Below, piece by piece: positions 1-10,233 of a stretch of 33,993 bases of DNA. This stretch comes from Acidobacteriota bacterium (lineage in GTDB: Bacteria; Acidobacteriota; Vicinamibacteria; Fen-336). Position 1 is the stretch's first letter. Every line of letters starts with the position of its first letter. The stretch lies in the NCBI GenBank assembly GCA_022340545.1, contig JAJDNV010000141.1, forward strand, positions 1-33,993, written 5' to 3'. The notes under the pieces were generated by a model that saw only the letters and a list, made by a program, of their open reading frames with translations, was not told where the DNA came from and did not search any database. The translations under genes and the position numbers were made by a program.

Positions 1-96
1 TACGGCGTTGTAGACACACATGATCGAGTGGGCCCCGCCCTCCACGACGGTGGCGGGCGGAACTCCACCGAAGTCTCCAGGCGATGTGCGTCGAGG
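1..96 (-). pseudogene. Fragment of a second GH3 glycoside hydrolase (runs off left edge, apparently frameshifted)
   Basis: The reverse strand of 1-54 reads ATVVEGGAHSIMCVYNAV. This matches the GH3 catalytic-domain segment AAVVEGRVKSVMCVYNAV inside the neighbouring full GH3. The homologous-looking upstream part (DAHRLETSVEFR) is in a different frame. Confidence 0.6.
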
Positions 97-2754
97 TCAG
101 CGGGGCAGGGTCTGCTCACCCTTGATGTCGAACGCCCCCGCGATGGCCGGCGCGCCGGTGTCCGGCTGTCCACCGCCCACGCTGATTCCGTATCGGCCGG
201 TACGCACGACGTGGACGCCGTCGACGCTCACGTGACTCAGGTCGCGGTCGCTCAGCTTGAAGTCCACCATCCGGCGCTCGCCGGGCTTCAGGTGGACGCG
301 AGTGAAGCCCCGGAGGGCCCGCAGGGGCGCGCCGGGAAGCTCCGGGAACGTGAGGTAGACCTGGACGACCTCGTCGCCCTCGCGGTTGCCGGTGTTCTCC
401 ACCGCGGCCTGCACGAGGAGAGGCTCGCCGGCGTCCACCTCGGCAGGCATCTGGAGGTCCGAGTAGGCGAAGGTCGTGTAGCTGAGGCCGTGCCCGAAGG
501 GGAAGAGGGGCTCGCCCTCGAAGTAGCGATACGTCCGGCCCGCCATCGAGTAGTCGGTGAACTCCGGCAGCTGGTCAATGCCCTCGTAGACGGTGACGGG
601 CAGCCGTCCCGACGGGTTGTTGGTGCCGTCCAGCGTCTGGGCGATCGCCGTGCCGCCCTCTTCGCCCGGATACCACGCCTGCAGGATGGCGTTGGCGTTC
701 TCCTTCGCCCAGTTGAGGGCGATGGCGCTGCCGCTCATCACCACCACCACGAGGGGCTTGCCCGCACTGCCGACAGCCTCGAGGAGACGCTGCTCCTCCC
801 GGGGCAGGCCGAGCCGCGTTCGATCGCCCCCTTTGAAACCTTCCTGGTCCACCCCGGACTCCTCGCCCTCGAGGTCGGACGTGATGCCGACGACGGCCAC
901 CACGACGTCGGCGTCGCGAGACGCGGCGACCGCTCGGGCCTCGATGTCCGGCTGCGGTGGTAGCCAGACCAGCCGCGTCGACGCAAATCGACCGGGAACG
1001 GAGTCGACGCGGATGGCATACCGGCGGTCCTTCTCGAGGGTGACCTCGGCGATGCCGGGTGTCCGCGGGCCCCTGCTCGTGGTATCGACCAGCGGCTCGT
1101 CGTCGAGGAACAGCCGGTTCCGGAACCCCTCGACGCCGAGGCGGTAGGTGCCGCTCTCCGGCGGCGTCAGGTAGCCGGTCCACCGCGTGGGACGCGGAGG
1201 TGGGGGCAGCTGGTCGAAGTCCGGCCGCGGCCCTTCGCCCCGGCGGCGCCCCACGAGGACCTGGGGATCCGTCCGCGTCTCCACGGGCGCACCGCTGAAC
1301 TCGGGGGTCTCGAACACCTCGGCCTTGAGGCCCGGGGCGCCCGTGTCGGTGGACAGCGCCGTCGCCGGGACCGGAACGTCGGGCCTGATAAACGTGGTGC
1401 CCGGCTCGAACACGACGCGCGCCTTCGGGAACTGTGCCCGGATGCCCTCCAGGGCCGTCGTCGAGCGCGAGGGGAAGCCGTTGTAGTTGCCCAGGAGCAC
1501 ACGACTGTTGTCGGCCAGCGGCCCCACCACGGCGATTCGGCCTGGCGCCTTCGCGAAAGGCAGGACGCCGTCGTTCTTCAGCAGGACCATCGACTCCCTG
1601 GCGAGCTGCAGGGCCAGCTCCCGGTGGGCGGGGCTGTCAAGCTCGGAGTCCGGCACCTGGGCGGCCTTCACCTGGTCGGGAGGGTCGAAGAGCCCGAGCT
1701 CGAATCGCGTGCGCAGCATCCGCTTGAGGGCCACGTCGATCTCGGCCTCGGTCAGCAGCCCCTCGTTCACGGCGTCGATGTAGCGTTGGTAGTCGGGCGG
1801 CCCCCCACGGCCGAACAGGACGCTCGTCGTGCAGTCGTTGTCGAGCCCGGCTTTGACCGCGAAGGCCCCCGCCTCGGCGGCGGACCGGGCGTACTCGTGG
1901 CCCGTCTCGATGTCCCTGACGGCGTCGCAGTCGCCCGTCACGAAGCCCGTGAACTGCCAATCCTCCCGCAGCGTGCGGTCGAGAAGGTACTCGCTGGCGC
2001 AGCCGGGAACGCCGTTGACGGCGTTGTACACGCACATGACGGACTTCACCCTGCCCTCGACGACCGCCGCGCGAAACGCGGGCAGATAGGTGTCCTCGAT
2101 GTCGTGGGCGGAGGCCCTGGCGTCGAAGCCGTGTCGAAGGGGCTCCGGGCCCGAGTGGACGGCGTAGTGCTTCGCCGTGGCCGTCACGACGGGGTGGCCG
2201 GGGTCGTCACCCTGCATGCCCGTGATGAAGGCGACGGCCAGCCGGGCGGTGAGGAAGGGGTCCTCACCGTAGGTCTCCTGCCCGCGGCCCCACCGCGGAT
2301 CCCGGAAGATGTTGATGTTCGGCGAGAAGAAGGTCAGGCCGCCCATCATGCGCCCGGCGCGCCCGGCCCGGGCGGCCTGGTTGTACTTGACGCGGGCTTC
2401 CCGGGCGGTGGCCTCCGCCATCTTGTGCAGCGTCGGCACGTCGAAGGTGGCGGCCAGGCCTATGGCCTGCGGGAACACCGTGGCGTAGCCGCGGCCGGCC
2501 ACGCCGTGCAATGCCTCGGACCAGAGGTTGTACTCGGGAACGTTCAGCCGCGGGATCGCTCGGGTGGTGTTGACGAGCTGGGAGGCCTTCTCCTCGATCG
2601 TCATGCGCGCCACGAGATCGTCGACACGCTGGTCCACCGGCACCGCCGGATCCTGGAACGGGAAGGCGCTCTCCCGGGCGTGGAGCACGGGCCCCGCACA
2701 CACGAAAGCGCCCGTGAGGATGGCGAACAGGAGAGAAGCTCGTAGCGAAGGCAT
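97..2754 (-). CDS. Glycoside hydrolase family 3 beta-glucosidase/beta-xylosidase, secreted, with PA14-like insert and C-terminal FnIII-like domain
   Basis: The 956-aa ORF track entry is trimmed to MPSLRASLLFAILTGAFVCAGP (signal peptide). GH3 motifs: NIFRDPRWGRGQETYGEDPFLT, TAKHYAVHSG, VMCVYNAVNGVP, GFVTGDCDAV, ESMVLLKNDGVLPF, LFPFGHGLSYTTF. PA14-like region: GLKAEVFETPEFSG...TRWTGYLTPPESGTYRLGVEG. Confidence 0.93.
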   Translation of the reverse strand: MPSLRASLLFAILTGAFVCAGPVLHARESAFPFQDPAVPVDQRVDDLVARMTIEEKASQLVNTTRAIPRLNVPEYNLWSEALHGVAGRGYATVFPQAIGLAATFDVPTLHKMAEATAREARVKYNQAARAGRAGRMMGGLTFFSPNINIFRDPRWGRGQETYGEDPFLTARLAVAFITGMQGDDPGHPVVTATAKHYAVHSGPEPLRHGFDARASAHDIEDTYLPAFRAAVVEGRVKSVMCVYNAVNGVPGCASEYLLDRTLREDWQFTGFVTGDCDAVRDIETGHEYARSAAEAGAFAVKAGLDNDCTTSVLFGRGGPPDYQRYIDAVNEGLLTEAEIDVALKRMLRTRFELGLFDPPDQVKAAQVPDSELDSPAHRELALQLARESMVLLKNDGVLPFAKAPGRIAVVGPLADNSRVLLGNYNGFPSRSTTALEGIRAQFPKARVVFEPGTTFIRPDVPVPATALSTDTGAPGLKAEVFETPEFSGAPVETRTDPQVLVGRRRGEGPRPDFDQLPPPPRPTRWTGYLTPPESGTYRLGVEGFRNRLFLDDEPLVDTTSRGPRTPGIAEVTLEKDRRYAIRVDSVPGRFASTRLVWLPPQPDIEARAVAASRDADVVVAVVGITSDLEGEESGVDQEGFKGGDRTRLGLPREEQRLLEAVGSAGKPLVVVVMSGSAIALNWAKENANAILQAWYPGEEGGTAIAQTLDGTNNPSGRLPVTVYEGIDQLPEFTDYSMAGRTYRYFEGEPLFPFGHGLSYTTFAYSDLQMPAEVDAGEPLLVQAAVENTGNREGDEVVQVYLTFPELPGAPLRALRGFTRVHLKPGERRMVDFKLSDRDLSHVSVDGVHVVRTGRYGISVGGGQPDTGAPAIAGAFDIKGEQTLPR

Positions 2755-2954
2755 GATAACGCTCCTCAAGGCTGGGCTGGAGTATAACGCTCGGCACAAG
2801 CGGGCCACCTCGTCGGAGCCCTTCGGGATGCTAGACTTCGGCTCGCGGTGACTCGCTTGCGGGTGACCTCCGCAGGACGTTGTGGGGCGGCGGCGCCTCC
2901 AACGTCTGCCGAGGCTTGCCAGATCCGAGGCCATCTCCTTTGAGAGGTGAAGAA

Positions 2955-4571
2955 ATGGGTCATTCACGCGCGCGCACGTTGGGACGGGTCTACGGTCGCT
3001 GCCTCCTGGCTCTCGGCCTCACCATGATGGCCGTGCTGCTCGCCCCGACGAGAGGGGCCGCCGAGACGGTGGCATTGTCCATCGATACGTCCGCCGCGGG
3101 CGCGAAGATCGACCGCAACCTCTTCGGCCAGTTTGCCGAGCACCTCGGCCACGGCATCTACGAGGGCGTCTGGGTCGGTCCCGATTCCTCGATCCCCAAC
3201 ACCCGTGGCATCCGCAACGACGTCGTGGCCGCCCTCAAGGCGCTCAAGGTTCCGAATGTGCGGTGGCCGGGCGGGTGCTTCGCCGACGAGTACCACTGGC
3301 GCAATGGCGTCAGTCCGCGCGCGGTGACCCTCAACCCCAACTGGGGCGGCGTCACCGAGCCGAACAGGTTCGGGACGCACGAGTTCATGGACTTCCTCGA
3401 GCAGATCGGCAGCCAGGCGTTCGTGTCCATCAACGTCGGCTCGGGCACTCCGCAGGAGGCGGCGGAGTGGCTGGAGTACATGACCACCGCCCAGCCGACG
3501 GCCCTGGCCGCGGAGCGCGCCGCCAACGGCCGCCCGGATCCCTGGTCGGTCCCCTTCCTGGGCATCGGGAACGAGAGCTGGGACTGCGGCGGCAACATGA
3601 CGCCCGACTACTACCTGAGCCAGCTGAAGATCTACAGCCGCTTCGTCAGGAACTTCAATCCGGCGCAGCAGGAGGGCGCACGCCGAATGCTGAAGGTCGC
3701 GGTGGGACCGGGTGGCGACGGGCCACGCTGGACGGAGTGGACCGAGACCATCATGAAGGCGTGGCAGGGTCACACATGGAGCTGGGACATCGACGGCCTG
3801 TCGCTGCACAACTACACGGTGGTGAGGTGGCCGCCGGCGTACGAGTCCACGCGGTTCGGCGAGAAGGAGTACGCCGAGATACTCCAGTCGACCCTGCAGA
3901 TGGACAGCATCATCAAGACCCACTCGGCGATCATGGACAAGTACGACCCGGAGAAGAAGGTCGCACTGATCGTCGACGAGTGGGGCGCCTGGTACGCTCC
4001 CCTGCCCGGCAGCCACCCGGGCTTTCTCGTCCAGCAGAACAGCCTGCGGGATGCCGTCCTGGCCGCCCTCAACCTGAACATCTTCGCGCGCCATGCCGAC
4101 CGCGTCCGCGGAGCGAACATCGCCCAGATGGTCAACGTCCTTCAGGCGATGATCATGACGGACGAGGAGAAGATGATCCTCACGCCGACCTACCACGTCT
4201 TCAGGATGTACGTCCCGTTCCAGGACGCCACCTTCGTGCCCGTCCGCTTCGACGCGGGCACCTACGCCCACGGCGAGATCACCCTCCCGCGGCTGGATTC
4301 GATCGCCGCGAAGGACGCGGCGGGGAGGGTCTGGCTGGCCCTGACGAACCTCGATCCCGCCCGGCCGGTGACCGTGGAGGCGAGGCTCCCGGGCCTCGTC
4401 CCCCGCTCCGCCGCCGGCGAGACGCTGACGGCCGCCCGGGTCGACAGCATCAATACGTTCGAAGCGCCCGAAACCGTCGCTCCGAAGCCGATCGCGGCAG
4501 AGGTCGAAGGCCCCGTGCTGACCCTGGCGCTGGAGCCGAAGTCGGTGACCGTGATCTCGGTGGAGCCATGA
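2955..4571 (+). CDS. GH51 alpha-L-arabinofuranosidase with N-terminal signal peptide
   Basis: FGQFAEHLGHGIYEGVWVG, VRWPGGCFADEYHWRNG, FLGIGNESWDCGGNMTPDYY (acid/base NE) and ALIVDEWGAWY (nucleophile E) are GH51 motifs. The ATG start is followed by a hydrophobic leader. Confidence 0.95.
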   Translation: MGHSRARTLGRVYGRCLLALGLTMMAVLLAPTRGAAETVALSIDTSAAGAKIDRNLFGQFAEHLGHGIYEGVWVGPDSSIPNTRGIRNDVVAALKALKVPNVRWPGGCFADEYHWRNGVSPRAVTLNPNWGGVTEPNRFGTHEFMDFLEQIGSQAFVSINVGSGTPQEAAEWLEYMTTAQPTALAAERAANGRPDPWSVPFLGIGNESWDCGGNMTPDYYLSQLKIYSRFVRNFNPAQQEGARRMLKVAVGPGGDGPRWTEWTETIMKAWQGHTWSWDIDGLSLHNYTVVRWPPAYESTRFGEKEYAEILQSTLQMDSIIKTHSAIMDKYDPEKKVALIVDEWGAWYAPLPGSHPGFLVQQNSLRDAVLAALNLNIFARHADRVRGANIAQMVNVLQAMIMTDEEKMILTPTYHVFRMYVPFQDATFVPVRFDAGTYAHGEITLPRLDSIAAKDAAGRVWLALTNLDPARPVTVEARLPGLVPRSAAGETLTAARVDSINTFEAPETVAPKPIAAEVEGPVLTLALEPKSVTVISVEP

Positions 4572-4632
4572 CGGGAGCCGGAGCGATCCGCCCTCGCGGG
4601 TCGGGCTCGTGGGAACGCGCGAGGGGATTTGA

Positions 4633-5838
<1,206 letters not shown>

Positions 5839-5855
5839 GTGAACAGGAGCGACAC

Positions 5856-8390
5856 ATGAGGATGCTCTGGTTCGTTGCCCTCGCCGCGTGCGCGGCCTCG
5901 TGGCCGGAGACGGCGACCGCTGCGCCCGTCAAGGTGGAAGGCGGTCTCGTCCGGGGAGTCGCCGAGGGCGACCTGACCGTGTACAAGGGCGTTCCCTTCG
6001 CCGCGCCGCCCGTCGGCGATCTCCGGTGGCGGGCGCCGCAGCCGGCCGCGGAGTGGCCGGGCGTGCTCGAGGCCGACCAGTTCGCGCCCGGATGCGTGCC
6101 GTCGAGAGGCGATCCGCCTCCGAGTGGCGCGAGCGAGGACTGCCTGTACCTGAACGTGTGGACTCCGGCGACGTCTCCCGGGGACGGCCTGCCGGTCCTG
6201 GTCTGGATCTACGGCGGCGGCTTCAACGGGGGCGCCACCTCGGTCCCGGTGCACGACGGGGCGAAGCTGGCCCGACGCGGGGTGGTTCTCGTGACCATCG
6301 CCTACCGCGTGGGCGTCCTGGGGTTCCACGCGCAGCCGGAGCTGAGCGCGGAGTCGCCCCACCACGTCTCCGGCAACTACGGCCTGCTGGACATGATCGC
6401 GGCCCTGGAGTGGATCCAGCGCAACATCGACGCGTTCGGGGGCGACGGTGAGCGGGTCACCATCTTCGGTGAGTCCGCCGGCGGCATCGCGGTGAGCATG
6501 CTGTGCGCGTCTCCTCTCGCGAAGGGCCTGTTCCACGGCGCGATCTCGCAGAGCGGCGGCTCGTTCGGGCCGAGCAGCCGGTCTCCGGTGCCCGGCGAGA
6601 ACATGCGCCTGCTGGCGGACGCCGAAGCGTCCGGCGACGGGCTGGCCGAGGCCGCCGGCGTGCGATCGCTGAAGGAGCTGCGGGCCCTGCCGGCCGAGAA
6701 GGTGGTCGAGGCCCGCGGTCGCCTGCCCGGCATGGCCTGGCCGATCGTCGACGGCTGGGTGATTCCCGGCGACCAGCACGAGCTCTACGAGGCCGGCCGG
6801 TTCAACGACACGCCGATCCTGGTGGGCTACAACTCGGACGAGGGCCTCAGCTTCACCCGGGTCCGCACACCCGAGGATTACATCGCCGGCGTGCGCGAGC
6901 GCTACGGGCCGTTCGCCGATCGCCTGCTCGAGGCCTATCCCACGGCCGCCGACGCCATCCCCAAGACCGCTCGCGACCTGGCGCGCGATTCGGCCTTCGG
7001 GTGGCACACCTGGGTGTGGGCGCGCCTCCAGTCCGCGCACGGCCAGGGGAAGGCCTTCTACTACTACTTCGACCAGCACCCCGAGCGCCCGGTGGGCTCA
7101 CCTGAGGCCGACCACGGCGCGCCGCACGGCGTGGACGTTCCTTACGTGTTCGAGAACCTGGAGGGCCGGGACCAACCCGTCACGCCCGAGGATCGGCGGA
7201 TCTCCGACGCGATGGCGGCATACTGGACGAACTTCGCGAAGCGTGGAGACCCCAACGGCGACGGGCTGCCGGCGTGGCCGGCCTTCAGCGATGATGATTC
7301 CGTGGTGATGTACTTCGCCGGCACGCCGCACACCGGCCCCGTGCCCAGCGAGGGCTCGCTGCGGGTCCTGGACCGCTACTTCGCGTGGAGGCGCAGCCCG
7401 GAAGGATTGGCCGACACCGGCATCCGGGAGAAGAAGCCGGTCTTTGGCGGCGCGTGCCGTGTGTGCCCCTGGGGGGCAATGGCCGAGGTCGTCCAGGCCG
7501 CCATGAGGCCGTACGGGTACGACGTGCAGATCTGCTACAACTGCAACCGTGCCGACGCCCCGCGGATCGTCAGCGAGGCTCGCGTGCCGCCGCCCTACGA
7601 GCCTGATCCCGTGGTTCCCGAGATCCTCGCGCCGCGGAATGCCCCCGGACTCGGACCCGTCGACTTCGGCGCGGTCGCGATCCAGTTCCTGCGCGACGCG
7701 TACCGCGGGAGGGGTTTCTACGCGGGCGAGAAGCCGAGGACGAACCTGCGCCTGATCGCCAACATCCAGCACCCCACCTACGTCCTGGTCGCGGCCCGAG
7801 CGGAGACGGGCATCACCGACCTGTCGCAGATCCGGCAGAAACGCTGGCCGGTCCGGATCCTGGAGGCGGGAGTCGGCGCCGACTCCTCGCGCATCCTGGC
7901 CTACTACGGTCTCTCGAAGGACGTCGTCGAGGCCGCTGGCGGCCGCGTGGGCCGCTCGCAGGAGGACCGGGAGGACTTCGACGTCGTCATCGGAGGCGGC
8001 GGCGACATGACGACGGCTCCGGAGTGGAGCATCTGGACCGAGATCAGCCAGAGGTACGACCTCAACTTCATCGAGCTGCCGGACGACCTGCTGGTCGCGC
8101 TAGCCCGGGAAGGCGAGCAGGAGCGAGGCACGATCCCGGCGGGCCTCTACCCGGGCGTCGATCGCCCGATCCCGACCGTGGTGCGGACGGGAACCGTGGT
8201 CTACGGCCGGGACGACATGCCAGACGACTTCGCCTACGACGTGGCGAGGGCGCTGGACGAGCAGCAGCACCTGCTACAGTGGAGGCACCTGAGCTTCTCG
8301 TACAACGTCCACACCGTGTGGAAGGGGTACGAGGTGCCGCTTCATCCAGGAGCGGCCCGCTACTACAGGGAGCAGGGCTACATGGAGTAG
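5856..8390 (+). CDS. Fusion protein: type-B carboxylesterase (N-terminal) plus TAXI-family TRAP solute-binding-like domain (C-terminal, about 7435-8387)
   Basis: N-terminal half: GVPFAAPPVGDLRWRAPQP, SEDCLYLNVWTP, VWIYGGGF, VTIFGESAGGIAVSML, GAPHGVDVPYVF. C-terminal half: NLRLIANIQHPTYVLVAARAETGITDLSQI, GTIPAGLYPGVDRPIPTVVRTGTVVYGRDDMPDDFAYDVARAL, PLHPGAARYYREQGY (TAXI hallmarks). No stop in between. ATG at 5856 with RBS aggagc. Confidence 0.87.
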   Translation: MRMLWFVALAACAASWPETATAAPVKVEGGLVRGVAEGDLTVYKGVPFAAPPVGDLRWRAPQPAAEWPGVLEADQFAPGCVPSRGDPPPSGASEDCLYLNVWTPATSPGDGLPVLVWIYGGGFNGGATSVPVHDGAKLARRGVVLVTIAYRVGVLGFHAQPELSAESPHHVSGNYGLLDMIAALEWIQRNIDAFGGDGERVTIFGESAGGIAVSMLCASPLAKGLFHGAISQSGGSFGPSSRSPVPGENMRLLADAEASGDGLAEAAGVRSLKELRALPAEKVVEARGRLPGMAWPIVDGWVIPGDQHELYEAGRFNDTPILVGYNSDEGLSFTRVRTPEDYIAGVRERYGPFADRLLEAYPTAADAIPKTARDLARDSAFGWHTWVWARLQSAHGQGKAFYYYFDQHPERPVGSPEADHGAPHGVDVPYVFENLEGRDQPVTPEDRRISDAMAAYWTNFAKRGDPNGDGLPAWPAFSDDDSVVMYFAGTPHTGPVPSEGSLRVLDRYFAWRRSPEGLADTGIREKKPVFGGACRVCPWGAMAEVVQAAMRPYGYDVQICYNCNRADAPRIVSEARVPPPYEPDPVVPEILAPRNAPGLGPVDFGAVAIQFLRDAYRGRGFYAGEKPRTNLRLIANIQHPTYVLVAARAETGITDLSQIRQKRWPVRILEAGVGADSSRILAYYGLSKDVVEAAGGRVGRSQEDREDFDVVIGGGGDMTTAPEWSIWTEISQRYDLNFIELPDDLLVALAREGEQERGTIPAGLYPGVDRPIPTVVRTGTVVYGRDDMPDDFAYDVARALDEQQHLLQWRHLSFSYNVHTVWKGYEVPLHPGAARYYREQGYME

Positions 8391-8422
8391 GCGCGGGGGC
8401 GGATGCCTGCTTCACGTCCGAC
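8381..8422. repeat. Left copy of imperfect direct repeat flanking the kinase gene
   Basis: CATGGAGTAGGCGCGGGGGCGGATGCCTGCTTCACGTCCGAC matches 10192-10233 at 35 of 42 positions by manual alignment. Confidence 0.7.
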
Positions 8423-8512
8423 GAGGGTTGACGGGGTCGCGACCTGGCCGTAGTGTGTCCCCGTGCTCCCCGACGACGTCAGCCTCGCTCGGTTCGACGA
8501 CTGGGAGTGCAA

Positions 8513-10183
8513 GTGACCACCACGAGCAGCGGGCCGGGCGACGAGCAACGGGCCTTCCTGCAGCAGCGGGTAGCGCTGTTCGGGAAGGTGATGACCATCG
8601 TCAACGCCCTCGGCTGCGGGGCCTTCGTGGCGCTGTTTCCTTGGGAGTATCTCCTCAAGCCGTGGTTCGCCCTCTATCTCGTCAACGCCGGGTTGATCGT
8701 CGCGATGTGGCTGAGCTGCCGGACCGGGGTGCGATCGGTGCGCTTCTGTCGAACCATCGAGGCCACGGCCTTGATCGGATCGGCGCTGTCGAGCTCGGTG
8801 ATGAGCCGGTTCATGATTCCTTTCGGGCTGCCTCAGGCCCTCGGCGGCGTCGTGAGCCCCGCCGACCCCGCCTACGATCGCGTCGTCGGTCTGCACCAGG
8901 CCCACGCTGGGATGGGCATGGTCGTCGGTCTCGGCATCCTGGTCCTGGTCCGGGCCGCGATCGTGCCGTCGAAGACGCTGCGCACCGTGGTCCTGACGCT
9001 GCTGACCGGCGTGGTCGGGGGCACGATCATGACCGTGGGCGCCGTTCCCCTCGAGGGCCCGGAGCCGATCCTCCGCCACACCCCTCTCGACACCGCGGCC
9101 ATGACCGCCGCCAACTTCCTGGCCTGGTGGGCGCTGATCACCGTCGTCTGCGTGGCCATCACCCGGATCATCTACGGCCTGAGGCGCGACCTGGACCGGG
9201 CCCGCCAGCTCGGCCAGTACACCCTCGAGGAGAAGCTGGGCTCAGGCGGCATGGGCACGGTCTATCGCGCCCGCCACGCCATGATGCGTCGTCCCACCGC
9301 GGTCAAGCTGCTCCCACCCGGCAAGGCGGGGGAGGCCAACCTGGCCCGGTTCGAGCGCGAGGTCCAGCTGACCGCCCAGCTCACCCACCCCAACACCGTC
9401 ACCATCTTCGACTACGGGCGCACCCCCGACGGCATCTTCTACTACGCCATGGAGCTCCTCGACGGAGCTACCGTTGCCGACGTGGTGCGCTTCGACGGGG
9501 CCCAGCCCCCGGGGCGCGTGCTCAAGGTGCTGGCGGAGGTGGCGAGCGCCCTCGAGGAGGCCCACGGCATCGACTTCATCCACCGCGACATCAAGCCCGC
9601 CAACGTCATCCTGTGCTGGCAGGGCGGGAAGCCCGACGTCGCCAAGCTGGTCGACTTCGGCCTGGTCAAGGACCTGGCCGGCACCGACGGGGTCGAGCTC
9701 ACCAGCACCGCGACCCTCGCCGGCACCCCGCTCTATCTGTCACCGGAGGCGTTGACCGCTCCCGACAAGGTCGACGCTCGCGCCGACCTCTACTCTCTGG
9801 GCGCGGTGGGCTACTTCATGCTGACCGGCAGCCACGTCTTCGCCGGCCGGACCCTGGCCGAGGTTTGTGGCCACCATCTCCACACGACGCCCGAGCCCCC
9901 GTCGCACCGGCTCGGCCACCCCGTCCCCTCCGACCTCGAGGCGCTCATTCTCTCGTGCCTGGCCAAGGAGGCCTCCGAGCGGCCGCAGTCGGCGAGCGCG
10001 CTCCTGGGTCAGATCCTCTCCTGCTCCAGCTACGGCGAATGGAGCGACGACGCGGCCCGCGCCTGGTGGCAGGAGAAGGCCGAGGGGCTGCGGGACCTTC
10101 GCCGGGAAGAGATGGAGACCCCGCACTCGCTGAGCCTCGCCGTCGACCTGGACCGCTGCGACCACACCCTCACGAAGCCGTAG
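8513..10183 (+). CDS. Membrane-anchored serine/threonine protein kinase (N-terminal multi-TM region, C-terminal kinase domain)
   Basis: Kinase motifs YTLEEKLGSGGMGTVYRARH, TAVKLLPPG, FIHRDIKPANVIL, KLVDFGLVKD, GTPLYLSPEAL. About six hydrophobic segments precede the kinase. The likely start is GTG 8513 (RBS gggag), not ATG 8453. Confidence 0.9.
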   Translation: MTTTSSGPGDEQRAFLQQRVALFGKVMTIVNALGCGAFVALFPWEYLLKPWFALYLVNAGLIVAMWLSCRTGVRSVRFCRTIEATALIGSALSSSVMSRFMIPFGLPQALGGVVSPADPAYDRVVGLHQAHAGMGMVVGLGILVLVRAAIVPSKTLRTVVLTLLTGVVGGTIMTVGAVPLEGPEPILRHTPLDTAAMTAANFLAWWALITVVCVAITRIIYGLRRDLDRARQLGQYTLEEKLGSGGMGTVYRARHAMMRRPTAVKLLPPGKAGEANLARFEREVQLTAQLTHPNTVTIFDYGRTPDGIFYYAMELLDGATVADVVRFDGAQPPGRVLKVLAEVASALEEAHGIDFIHRDIKPANVILCWQGGKPDVAKLVDFGLVKDLAGTDGVELTSTATLAGTPLYLSPEALTAPDKVDARADLYSLGAVGYFMLTGSHVFAGRTLAEVCGHHLHTTPEPPSHRLGHPVPSDLEALILSCLAKEASERPQSASALLGQILSCSSYGEWSDDAARAWWQEKAEGLRDLRREEMETPHSLSLAVDLDRCDHTLTKP

Positions 10184-10191
10184 GGGCGGTC

Positions 10192-10233
10192 CATGGAGTC
10201 AGCGCGGGGGCGGATGGCTACTTCGCGTCGAAC
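10192..10233. repeat. Right copy of imperfect direct repeat flanking the kinase gene
   Basis: CATGGAGTCAGCGCGGGGGCGGATGGCTACTTCGCGTCGAAC. It overlaps the 3' end of the minus-strand GH51 (EFDAK-stop). Confidence 0.7.
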
